From Candidatus Hydrothermarchaeota archaeon (lineage in GTDB: Archaea; Hydrothermarchaeota; Hydrothermarchaeia; Hydrothermarchaeales; BMS3B), in NCBI GenBank assembly GCA_015521945.1, contig WANG01000047.1:1-18494 (forward strand): a DNA stretch of 18,494 nucleotides. Direction: 5' to 3'. The translations under genes were made by a program, and so were the position numbers. Below the pieces are notes generated by a model, which ran no database searches, was not told the origin of the DNA, and was given only the letters and a program-made list of their open reading frames with translations. Numbering within the stretch: position 1 is the stretch's first letter; each line of letters starts with the position of its first letter. This document shows, in pieces, positions 1 to 6,091 of this stretch.

Positions 1-344
1 CAGGGGGTAAGGAGCTCTTCCTGAGCATTGAGGATGAGCAGGAGGTGCTGCTCGCCTACCTCAGGCTCAGGTATCCCTCCGAGAGCGCCCACAGGTGGGA
101 GGTGGAGGGCAGCGCAGTGGTTAGGGAGCTCAGGGTGCTCGGGGAGGCGCTGCCCCTGGGGGAGCGGGGAAGCTCAGCGCAGCACCGTGGCTACGGAAGG
201 TGGCTGCTGGAGGAGGCAGAGAGGCTTGCGGCTGAAGCGGGGTACAGAAGGGTGCTTGTTACCAGCGCCATAGGCACGAGGGAGTACTACCGCAGGCTGG
301 GGTATGAGAGGTATGGTGCCTACATGGCAAAGGAGCTCGGGTGA
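1..344 (+). CDS. elp3: Elp3 C-terminal acetyltransferase domain (5' truncated by window)
   Basis: Only the last ~113 residues are present; the frame is open to the window edge. The fragment begins GGKELFLSIED and runs through a motif like RWEVEGSAVVREL, then QHRGYGRWLLEEAERLA and a terminal TREYYRRLGYERYGAYMAKEL. This is the characteristic end of Elp3, the radical SAM plus GNAT enzyme that modifies wobble U34 of tRNA (cm5U-type modification). Here only the GNAT half is visible: QHRGYG is the acetyl-CoA pyrophosphate loop and the YYRRLGY tail is the usual C-terminal strand. The radical SAM domain should lie upstream of the window. The gene stops 10 nt before the next start, and its last bases (GGTGA) supply the ribosome site of rimI, so the two are probably cotranscribed and translationally coupled. 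Confidence 0.93.
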   Translation, partial: GGKELFLSIEDEQEVLLAYLRLRYPSESAHRWEVEGSAVVRELRVLGEALPLGERGSSAQHRGYGRWLLEEAERLAAEAGYRRVLVTSAIGTREYYRRLGYERYGAYMAKELG

Positions 345-354
345 GGGGCTTGGG

Positions 355-789
355 ATGCTGAGAATCCGCACCTTCACGCCGGACGACTTGGAGCAGGTGT
401 GCCACATCCAGAGCCTGTGCTTCTCCGAGCCCTACACCCCTGAGTTCATAATGAACCTGCACGAGGCGCACAGGGAAACCTTCTTCGTGGCCGAGCTCGG
501 GGGGAGGGTGGTTGGGTATGCCGCCGCAAGGGTGATCAGCTTCAGGGGGCACATAATCGTGATTGCGGTTCACCCGAGCTTCAGGAGGCTGGGCATAGGG
601 ATGGCGCTCATGCTGGTGCTTGAGAACGAGCTGCGCAGGAGGCGAGCCCTTGAGGCGTGGCTTGAGGTCAGAGCCTCCAACACAGGGGCGATGCGCTTCT
701 ACAGGAGGCTGGGGTACGTGGAGAAGAGCGTGCTCAGGAGGTACTACTCGGATGGAGAGGATGCGGTTGTTTTCTCAAAGATGCTTTAG
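355..789 (+). CDS. rimI: RimI/Ard1-type N-terminal protein acetyltransferase
   Basis: A 144-residue GNAT protein. It starts MLRIRTFTPDDLEQV, a typical GNAT beta1-alpha1, contains the acetyl-CoA loop RRLGIGMAL in the middle, and ends with FYRRLGY followed by RRYYSDGEDAVVFSK. That ending is the RimI/Ard1 signature in which the YY(S/P)DGEDA region helps bind the peptide N-terminus. Archaeal members acetylate protein N-termini (Ard1/NatA-like). I chose the ATG at 355 rather than 304 because GGTGAGGGG lies just upstream (340-349) and the residues encoded by 304-354 have no GNAT similarity and overlap elp3. The end overlaps the next gene by 29 nt. The function is inferred from family; substrates cannot be read from the sequence. 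Confidence 0.9.
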   Translation: MLRIRTFTPDDLEQVCHIQSLCFSEPYTPEFIMNLHEAHRETFFVAELGGRVVGYAAARVISFRGHIIVIAVHPSFRRLGIGMALMLVLENELRRRRALEAWLEVRASNTGAMRFYRRLGYVEKSVLRRYYSDGEDAVVFSKML

Positions 790-1801
790 GTTTGCGGTGC
801 TGCTCATCCTGCTTGCTGGTGCGGCATGCACCCAGGCGCCACAGCAGGAAAGCGCGCCTGCAGCGCAGGTAGAAGCCCCTGCATCGCCGCCGGAGGTTGC
901 TGAGCCGGGGGACTGGGTGGTGCTGGAGTACGCTGCCTACTTTAACGGGAGCCAGGTGCTCAACGCCACCGCCGCCGGCATCATAGGGGAGGGGGAGCTC
1001 CCCGGGTGGGCTGAGAGGCTCGCCGTGGGCATGCAGACTGGGGAGGAGAGGAGCACCAGCATACCCCCTGAAGAGGCCTTCGGGGAGGTTAACACCAGCC
1101 TGATAGGGTGGGAGCCCAGGAGGATGGTGCTCCCCAGGAGGGTGGTGATGGAGCCGCGGGAGTTCCTCAGGGAGTTCGGGGTGGAGCCAGAGCCGGGGAG
1201 GGAGGTGAGGCTCCGTCTGTACTCCCTGAGGGTGGTGGAGGCGAGCAACACCAGCGTGGTTGTGGAGAGGTGGGCTGAGAGGCGAAGCCTGAGCTCGGAG
1301 TGCGGCAACCTGAGCATCTCCCAGAACGCCACGGCGATTACCTACCTCTTCACCCCAGTGCTCAACAGGACCTGCACCAAGGACGGGAGGTTCCTGCGCT
1401 ACCTGAAGGTGAACGCCACCCACGTGCTGGTTGACCGCAACCATCCTCTCGCCGGCAGGTGGCTCATGGGAAAGGTGAGGCTCCTGGAGCTGGTTAAGGG
1501 GGATGCTAAGGGTGAGGTGTGGCTCAGCAGCTTGGACCTCGCCCTCCGTGTAAGCGTTGCGGAGCGCAAGCCGGTGCTCGCCTACCTTGCAAACGGAAGC
1601 GCCCGCCTGCCCTACCCCGAGCCCTGGCTGGTGGGGCTGAACAGGAGCGCCGTTATGCTCAGGCTGACCCCAGGAGATGCGAGGGAGCTCGGGGTTAACG
1701 ACGCCCCCGCCTTTGCGGTGCTGGGGAAGGAGAGGGTGGTGGTGCACGGCATACCTCCGCCAGCCCAGCTCTGGGAGCTGGTGAGGGAGGCGGGAGAATG
1801 A
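761..1801 (+). CDS. Lipoprotein FKBP-type (SlyD/FKBP26-like) peptidyl-prolyl isomerase
   Basis: A 346-residue secreted protein. Residues 1-23 form a lipoprotein signal (Arg-rich start, FAVLLILLAGAAC, lipid-anchored Cys23), followed by an Ala/Pro/Glu linker to ~48. The FKBP core is visible as GDWVVLEYAAYF (50-61), GMQTGEERSTSIPPEEAFGE (90-109) and, after a long insert, DRNHPLAGRWLMGKVRLLEL (225-244). The insert (~115-222) sits where SlyD-type enzymes carry the IF chaperone domain and holds two Cys (181, 205) that could form a disulfide. Residues ~250-346 are a further C-terminal domain, as in archaeal FKBP26. Ten N-x-S/T sequons suggest a glycosylated, surface-exposed foldase for exported proteins. 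The start at ATG 761 follows GGAGAGG; ATG 752 is possible. The stop overlaps the tsr3 start (ATGA). Confidence 0.85.
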   Translation: MRLFSQRCFRFAVLLILLAGAACTQAPQQESAPAAQVEAPASPPEVAEPGDWVVLEYAAYFNGSQVLNATAAGIIGEGELPGWAERLAVGMQTGEERSTSIPPEEAFGEVNTSLIGWEPRRMVLPRRVVMEPREFLREFGVEPEPGREVRLRLYSLRVVEASNTSVVVERWAERRSLSSECGNLSISQNATAITYLFTPVLNRTCTKDGRFLRYLKVNATHVLVDRNHPLAGRWLMGKVRLLELVKGDAKGEVWLSSLDLALRVSVAERKPVLAYLANGSARLPYPEPWLVGLNRSAVMLRLTPGDARELGVNDAPAFAVLGKERVVVHGIPPPAQLWELVREAGE

Positions 1802-2295
1802 GGGCGGTGGTGTACCACGCCTCCCAGTGCGCGCCCAAGAAGTGCACCGCCCTCAAGCTTGCCAGGTTCGGGCTCATCAAAGTGGTGCGCACCCTCAGAG
1901 CCCTGCCCCGCAGGGGGGTGCTGCTCAACCCCTTCTCCCCCGTGCCCCTGTGCAGGCGCGACGCGGGCACGGCGATAGTGGCGCTGGACTGCTCCTGGGA
2001 GCACGCCGTGGAGGTCTTCAGGAGGTGCAGGAGGCTCAGGAGCAGGCGGCTGCCCCTTCTGGTGCCCGGAAATCCCGTGAACTACGGAAAGCCCGCAAAG
2101 CTGAGCACCGTGGAAGCCCTCGCCTCAGCCATGTACATCCTGGGCAGCCCCGAGGATGCGCAGAGGCTGCTCTCCAAGTTCTCCTGGGGGCACACCTTCA
2201 CGAGCCTCAACAGGGAGCTGCTGGAGGCGTACATGAGGGCGCAGAGCCCCGAGGAGGTGCTTGAGATTGAGAGGGAGTACTTCAGCCCTCTATAG
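1798..2295 (+). CDS. tsr3: Tsr3 rRNA aminocarboxypropyltransferase (DUF367)
   Basis: A 165-residue protein matching the Tsr3/DUF367 family at its usual archaeal length. Hallmarks are a Cys-rich N-terminus (SQCAPKKCTALKLARFG), LNPFSPVPL (43-51), ALDCSWE (62-68), NPVNYGKPAKLSTVEALA (92-109) and KFSWGHTF..LN..LLEAY near the end. Tsr3 transfers the 3-amino-3-carboxypropyl group from S-adenosylmethionine to a hypermodified (pseudo)uridine of small-subunit rRNA; it has a SPOUT-like fold. It begins within the stop codon of the FKBP gene (ATGA overlap), so translation is probably coupled. Its last 14 nt overlap the convergent malate dehydrogenase gene. Confidence 0.92.
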   Translation: MRAVVYHASQCAPKKCTALKLARFGLIKVVRTLRALPRRGVLLNPFSPVPLCRRDAGTAIVALDCSWEHAVEVFRRCRRLRSRRLPLLVPGNPVNYGKPAKLSTVEALASAMYILGSPEDAQRLLSKFSWGHTFTSLNRELLEAYMRAQSPEEVLEIEREYFSPL

Positions 2296-3145
2296 CCCTG
2301 CCCACAACCTCGGCGGAGCGCTGCAGCATGCGCCGCTCCTCCTCGGTGAGCTCAAACTCCGCCCTCCTCACCCCCCGCATTGAGACCTCCGCAAGGTAGC
2401 CCAAGTATAGCCCGTGCTCCTCCAGGTAGGTGGAGAGGGTGCACCTCCCGCCCCTGGCGAGCGCCTCCACCACCTTGGCTATGGCGAGAGCGGGGGCAAA
2501 CCAGGTGCCCCCCTTGCTTGAGATTACCTTCATCGCAGAGGTGCGCACCTCCTCGTACACCTGCATCAGCCTGCCCTCGGGGTACTCCCGAGAGAGCCTG
2601 AACACCGGGAACATGCTGTCCCCGTGCTCCCCGAAGATGTAGGCTTCCTCCCCGTACCCCACCCCCAGCTCCTTCCTGAGGATGCTGCGCAGCCTCACCG
2701 TGTCCAAGTAGGTGCCCAGCCCGAAGACCCTCTCCCGTGGGAAGCCCGACGCCTTCCAGGCGTGGTAGGTGAGCACGTCCACGGGGTTGGTGACTATGAA
2801 GAGCATGCTCTCGGGAGCATACTCAGCCACCTTTGCGGCGATCTCCCCCACGATTTCACGGTTTATGCCCCGCAGCTCCAGCCTGCTCATCCCCGGCTTG
2901 CGGGGGGCACCCGCGGTCACGATAACCAAGTCGCTCCCCTCAAGCTCACCGTACTCGGAGCCCCCCCGCACCTCGGCATCGCTGCCGACGGCTGAGAGGG
3001 TGTGCATCACATCCATCGCCTCACCCTCGGCTCTCCGGGAGTCCCTGTCAAGCAGGTAAACCTCATCAGCCTGCCTCATGAGCACCAGGGTGTAGCACAC
3101 CGTTGAGCCAACCCTGCCTGCACCGCCTACTATGCCCACCTTCAT
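2282..3145 (-). CDS. mdh: Malate dehydrogenase (LDH/MDH family)
   Basis: A 287-residue NAD(P)-dependent 2-hydroxyacid dehydrogenase that interconverts malate and oxaloacetate in the cytoplasm. It starts MKVGIVGGAGRVGSTV with the Rossmann loop GGAGRVG (7-13). An acidic residue after beta2 (LLDRD, Asp33) favours NAD. Arg82 in APRKPGMSR occupies the substrate-specificity position that is Gln in lactate dehydrogenases. The catalytic pair is Asp148 (GLGTYLDTVR) and His174 (GEHGDSM). Length is close to Archaeoglobus-type MDH (slightly short for the family). ATG 3145 was chosen because the residues encoded upstream, to 3178, are not family sequence. It is divergent from the ttuB-like gene and convergent with tsr3. 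Confidence 0.93.
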   Translation of the reverse strand: MKVGIVGGAGRVGSTVCYTLVLMRQADEVYLLDRDSRRAEGEAMDVMHTLSAVGSDAEVRGGSEYGELEGSDLVIVTAGAPRKPGMSRLELRGINREIVGEIAAKVAEYAPESMLFIVTNPVDVLTYHAWKASGFPRERVFGLGTYLDTVRLRSILRKELGVGYGEEAYIFGEHGDSMFPVFRLSREYPEGRLMQVYEEVRTSAMKVISSKGGTWFAPALAIAKVVEALARGGRCTLSTYLEEHGLYLGYLAEVSMRGVRRAEFELTEEERRMLQRSAEVVGRAIEG

Positions 3146-3186
3146 CCAGCTACCCCAGCATTGGGCGGTGCGTAACAAAGAAAAGG

Positions 3187-3195
3187 ATTTATAAT
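3187..3195. promoter_or_regulatory. Shared TATA element between mdh and the ttuB-like gene
   Basis: The stretch ATTTATAAT reads as a TATA box on both strands. On the + strand it follows a purine BRE-like AAAAGG and lies ~26 nt before the ATG at 3217, the spacing of a leaderless archaeal transcript. On the - strand it lies ~46 nt before the mdh ATG, which leaves a ~20 nt leader. Inferred from position and sequence only. Confidence 0.55.
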
Positions 3196-3216
3196 CATCC
3201 CGGCCATGCTTCTTTC

Positions 3217-3411
3217 ATGCCCGCTACCGTGAAATTCCGTGGAAGCGTCAGGGAGGTTGAGGCAGGCACGAGGGTTGATGAGGTGCTCGCCATGCTGGGG
3301 TTGAGCAGGGAGAGCGTGGTCGCCAGGGTTGGCAGCAGGCTGGTAACCGAGGACTACAGGCTGCGTGATGGGGACGTGCTGGAGCTCATACACGCCATCT
3401 CGGGTGGTTAG
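3217..3411 (+). CDS. ttuB: Ubiquitin-like sulfur carrier protein (ThiS/MoaD/TtuB/SAMP type)
   Basis: A 64-residue beta-grasp protein ending in the Gly-Gly tail (HAISGG) that is adenylated and thiocarboxylated in sulfur carriers. The core shows ThiS/MoaD features: KFRGSVREVEAGTRVDEVLAMLGL, VVARVGSRLVTEDYRLRDGDVLELI. Its stop is immediately followed by the ATG of the TtuA-like thiolase, which makes it the likely sulfur donor for that enzyme (TtuB role); archaeal homologues can also act as SAMP protein tags. The start at 3217 is favoured by a TATA box ~26 nt upstream and by similarity beginning there; there is no Shine-Dalgarno sequence, so it is probably leaderless. The symbol is inferred from context, as the family is hard to subdivide by sequence. 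Confidence 0.85.
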   Translation: MPATVKFRGSVREVEAGTRVDEVLAMLGLSRESVVARVGSRLVTEDYRLRDGDVLELIHAISGG

Positions 3412-4335
3412 ATGAGGTGCACCAAGTGCGGCAGGCGGGCGGTGATAAACCTCAGGGCGCACCGCCTTGCTCTGTGCGAGCGCCACTTCGTGGAGCGCTT
3501 CCTTGAGGTGGTGGAGCGGGCGATAAGGCGGTACTCCCTGATGAGCAGGAGCTCAAGGGTGCTGGTGGCGGTCTCGGGGGGTAAGGACTCCTTGGCGCTG
3601 TGGGACGCCCTCACCGAGCTGGGATACAGGGCAGACGGGCTCTACATAGACCTGGGCATCCGCAGGCAGAATTACTCCCGCATTTCCAAGGAGAAGGCTG
3701 AGGCCTTCGCGGAGCAGAGGGGGCTCAGGCTGAGGGTGTTCAATCTGAAGGAGGAGCACGGGTTTGCGGTGCCGGAGCTGCGCAGGGGCTCCAGGGAGGT
3801 GTGCAGCGTGTGCGGCATAGTGAAGAGGCACGTGATGAACAGGGTTGCCCTTGAGGGCAGCTACCACGTGCTCGCCACGGGTCACAACCTGGACGACGAG
3901 GCGAGCGTGCTGCTCTCCAACCTGCTGCGCTGGAACCTGGAGCTGCTCGCCAGGCAGGGACCCAGAGCGGAGGCATGGCACCCGAAGCTCCTGCCCAAGG
4001 TCAAGCCCCTGTGCCTGCTCACCGAGAAGGAGACCGCCACCTACGCCTTGGTGAGGGGGATAGACTACGTTTACGAGCTTGAGTGCCCCTTCTCTGCGGG
4101 AGCCACCAGCATAGCCATGAAGGAGGCGCTCAACAGGATAGAGGAGCACTCCCCGGGGACAAAGCTGTACTTCTACACCCAGTTCCTCAGGCACCGCACC
4201 GCCTTCGCGGGGGAGCGCCCCTCCGCAGAAGCCGTGGAGTGCAAAAACTGCGGACTCCCAGCCTCGGGGGAGGTGTGCTCCTTCTGCAGGCTACTCCTGA
4301 AGAGCCGCCTCAGAGGTGAGAAGGGCGATAACTGA
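3412..4335 (+). CDS. ttuA: TtuA/NcsA-type tRNA 2-thiolation enzyme
   Basis: A 307-residue ATP-pyrophosphatase of the TtcA/TtuA family. It has an N-terminal zinc finger (Cys3, Cys6, Cys22, His25), the PP-loop SGGKDS (55-60), the CxxC pair Cys131/Cys134 plus Cys225 that hold the catalytic [4Fe-4S] cluster in TtuA, GHNLDDEA (157-164), and a C-terminal zinc finger (Cys277, 280, 289, 292). The enzyme adenylates a tRNA uridine and inserts sulfur delivered by the ubiquitin-like carrier encoded directly upstream. Having both zinc fingers fits TtuA (position 54, thermophiles), although archaeal NcsA (wobble U34) has the same layout. GGTGGT at 3404-3409 is the ribosome site. The last 45 nt overlap ccmB on the other strand. 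Confidence 0.92.
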   Translation: MRCTKCGRRAVINLRAHRLALCERHFVERFLEVVERAIRRYSLMSRSSRVLVAVSGGKDSLALWDALTELGYRADGLYIDLGIRRQNYSRISKEKAEAFAEQRGLRLRVFNLKEEHGFAVPELRRGSREVCSVCGIVKRHVMNRVALEGSYHVLATGHNLDDEASVLLSNLLRWNLELLARQGPRAEAWHPKLLPKVKPLCLLTEKETATYALVRGIDYVYELECPFSAGATSIAMKEALNRIEEHSPGTKLYFYTQFLRHRTAFAGERPSAEAVECKNCGLPASGEVCSFCRLLLKSRLRGEKGDN

Positions 4336-4968
4336 GCTCACCCCCGTGTACGCCACCAAGAGGCGCACCTCCCCAGCTATGTCCATGAGCCCCGCTCCCC
4401 CCGTGAGCACCCGGTTGAGCGCCGACACCGAGAGCACCAGCAGGGGGAAAAGCAGGGGCATCAGGAGCACGGGCAGGAGCACCTCCCTCGCCCTGGCTCC
4501 GAGCACCAGGGTGGCCACCGACGAGCTTATGACCACGAAGCTCAGGTTGCTCAGGGTGAGCACCCCGAAGGCGAGCAGCAGGCTGCCCCTCACGGGAAGC
4601 TCCATGAAGACCAGAAACACAGGGAAAGCCACGCACTGCACCCCGAAGAGCAGGAGGAAGTTGTACACCGCCTTTCCCGCAAGTATCTCGGCGGCGCTAA
4701 CGGGCATGGAGCGGAGGGCATCAAGGGTGCCGCCCTCCTTCTCCCTCAGGAAGGCTCTGCCAGTGCCCAGCATGCCGGTGAACAGGAAGACCAGCCACAG
4801 GTAGCCGGGGGCTATCCCCGGAGCTGTGAGCACGTAGGTGCCCGCGATTCTCGCAAAGAACACCACCGAGAGGGTGGAGAACAGCAGCATGAAGCTCAGG
4901 GTGTGCCTGCTCCTGAACTCCACCAGCAGGTCCTTTCTGGCTATCCAGAGCACCGCCTGCCCCTTCAC
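4291..4968 (-). CDS. ccmB: CcmB-like ABC transporter permease
   Basis: A 225-residue polytopic membrane protein with about six hydrophobic segments. The cytoplasmic N-terminus WIARKDLLVEFRSRHTLS and the stretch LVFLFTGMLGTGRAFLREKEGGTLDALRSMPV are hallmarks of CcmB, the permease of the heme-maturation (system I) ABC complex. It partners the ATPase encoded just upstream. The start is GTG, overlapping the ccmA stop by 4 nt (GTGA) and preceded by GGGGGAGAGG. No ccmC, ccmE or ccmF is in the window, so the true substrate is open. The 3' end overlaps ttuA by 45 nt. CcmB-like permeases in archaea often lack experimental assignment. Confidence 0.82.
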   Translation of the reverse strand: MKGQAVLWIARKDLLVEFRSRHTLSFMLLFSTLSVVFFARIAGTYVLTAPGIAPGYLWLVFLFTGMLGTGRAFLREKEGGTLDALRSMPVSAAEILAGKAVYNFLLLFGVQCVAFPVFLVFMELPVRGSLLLAFGVLTLSNLSFVVISSSVATLVLGARAREVLLPVLLMPLLFPLLVLSVSALNRVLTGGAGLMDIAGEVRLLVAYTGVSSVIALLTSEAALQE

Positions 4969-5642
4969 CGCCTCTCCCCCTCAACAACCTCAAGCAGGGC
5001 TTCAGGAGCGCCGGAGGCAACAACCCTGCCCGCCTCCAGCACTATGCCCGAGGTGCACGCCATCGCCTCCCCGGGGTGGTGGGTGGCTATCAGCATGGCA
5101 GTGCCCCTCCGGGAGAGCTCCTCAAGCTGTCTCCTCAGCCAGGCTCTGCCCGCGGCATCAAGCCCCGAGGAGGGCTCGTCAAGCAGGAGAACCCTGGGGT
5201 TGTGGAGCAGCGCCCTGGCTATGCTGAGCCTCTGCTTCATCCCCCTGGAGAACCCCGCAACCTGCCGGCGGGCATGGTTTAGCAGGCCCACCTCCTCAAG
5301 GAGCTCATGCACCCTCTCCTCCCCAACCCCGTAGATGCCCGCGTAGAAGCGCAGGTTCTCCTCGGCGGTGAGCTCGGGGTAGAGCCAGGGCTCATGCGCC
5401 ACCATGCCTATCCTGCGCTTCGCCTTCAGGGGCTCCTCAAGCACGTCCACCCCGTCCACCCTGACCACCCCCGAGTCCTGCCTCAGCAGCCCCGCCACTA
5501 TCCTGAGCAGGGTGCTCTTGCCGGCGCCGTTGGGTCCCAGCAGGGCAAACCTCTCCCCCCTGCCCACGCTGAAGCTCACCTCCCGGAGCACCGCCCGCCC
5601 CCCGAAGCTCCTGCACACCCTCTCAGCCTCTACCGCGTGCAT
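4965..5642 (-). CDS. ccmA: CcmA-like ABC transporter ATPase
   Basis: A 225-residue ABC ATPase: Walker A GPNGAGKST (36-44), ABC signature FSRGMKQRLS (131-140), Walker B VLLLDEPSSGLD (151-162), and switch His188 in ATHH. The Q-loop reads MVAHEPWLYPELTAEENL, with His83 where most ABC ATPases have Gln; this HE..LY variant is typical of CcmA and supports pairing with CcmB. It begins only 2 nt after the nikR stop and has GAGGTG at 5655-5660 as a ribosome site, so it is almost certainly on the nikR transcript. It overlaps ccmB by 4 nt. Confidence 0.87.
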   Translation of the reverse strand: MHAVEAERVCRSFGGRAVLREVSFSVGRGERFALLGPNGAGKSTLLRIVAGLLRQDSGVVRVDGVDVLEEPLKAKRRIGMVAHEPWLYPELTAEENLRFYAGIYGVGEERVHELLEEVGLLNHARRQVAGFSRGMKQRLSIARALLHNPRVLLLDEPSSGLDAAGRAWLRRQLEELSRRGTAMLIATHHPGEAMACTSGIVLEAGRVVASGAPEALLEVVEGERR

Positions 5643-5644
5643 CC

Positions 5645-6055
5645 TCAGCTGAGCACCTCTGGTACGCTGGTTGTTAGCTTTGCGAACTTCACGCCCTTTA
5701 TGGTCTTCAGCCTGTCAACGAACTCCCTCACCCGGCTCCCGCTCCCCCTGACCACTATCACCTCCATGCAGTTCTTCCTGTCAAGGTGCAGGTGGAGGGT
5801 GCTCTGGATTATCTCCGAGTACTCGTGCTGGGTGTGGGTGAGCCTCTCCAGCAGCTCGCTCTTCTCGTGGTCGTATATCACGGAAACCGTTCCCGCTATC
5901 TCCGCGGGCAGGCTGGAGATGTGGCTGTGCTCCATGATGTAGCTCCTTATGGCGTCCCTGATGCCCTCGCTCCTTGAGACGTAGCCCTTCTCCCTGAGCA
6001 CCCTGTCAAACTCCCTGAGGAGCTTCCCGGGGAGGGAGATGCTTATCCTCTCCAT
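5645..6055 (-). CDS. nikR: NikR nickel-responsive regulator
   Basis: A 136-residue protein of normal NikR length. It has an N-terminal ribbon-helix-helix domain (MERISISLPGKLLREFDRVL..GYVSRSEGIRDAIRSYI) and a C-terminal ACT-like nickel domain (LTHTQHEYSEIIQSTLHLHL..NCMEVIVVRG). The four nickel ligands are all present: His77, His88, His90 and Cys96, matching H76/H87/H89/C95 of the E. coli protein. It represses target promoters when nickel-loaded, classically nickel uptake systems. ATG 6055 was chosen over 6109 because the RHH strand starts there and a TATA-like element is ~27 nt upstream. It is followed after 2 nt by ccmA, which suggests the CcmAB transporter is in the nickel regulon. Confidence 0.95.
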   Translation of the reverse strand: MERISISLPGKLLREFDRVLREKGYVSRSEGIRDAIRSYIMEHSHISSLPAEIAGTVSVIYDHEKSELLERLTHTQHEYSEIIQSTLHLHLDRKNCMEVIVVRGSGSRVREFVDRLKTIKGVKFAKLTTSVPEVLS

Positions 6056-6066
6056 ACTGCGCGTGT

Positions 6067-6091
6067 TGGCGCCAGGAGTATTAAACCTTTT
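6067..6091 (-). promoter_or_regulatory. nikR: Putative nikR promoter (BRE/TATA) with palindrome near the start site
   Basis: Reading the - strand, GGAAAAGGTTTAATAC gives a BRE-like AAAAGG and TATA TTTAATAC (6078-6085), ~27 nt upstream of the nikR ATG, inside the end of the TrmB gene. The perfect 8-bp palindrome TGGCGCCA (6067-6074) lies between the TATA and the start and could be an autoregulatory site. Inference only; a single short palindrome is weak evidence. Confidence 0.4.

Noticed and set aside
28..273. 81-codon + strand frame and overlapping - strand frames at the window start
   Set aside because: Out-of-frame shadows of the Elp3 C-terminus.
620..760. Upstream extension of the FKBP frame
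   Set aside because: It lies inside rimI in another frame and would destroy the lipoprotein signal at the true N-terminus.
734..1747. 337-codon open frame on the - strand
   Set aside because: Antisense shadow of the FKBP gene; Pro/His/Gly-rich composition without domain pattern.
6067..6074. TGGCGCCA palindrome as a stand-alone NikR operator
   Set aside because: Eight bases in GC-rich DNA can arise by chance and do not match a known spaced NikR operator; kept only as a note in the promoter entry.
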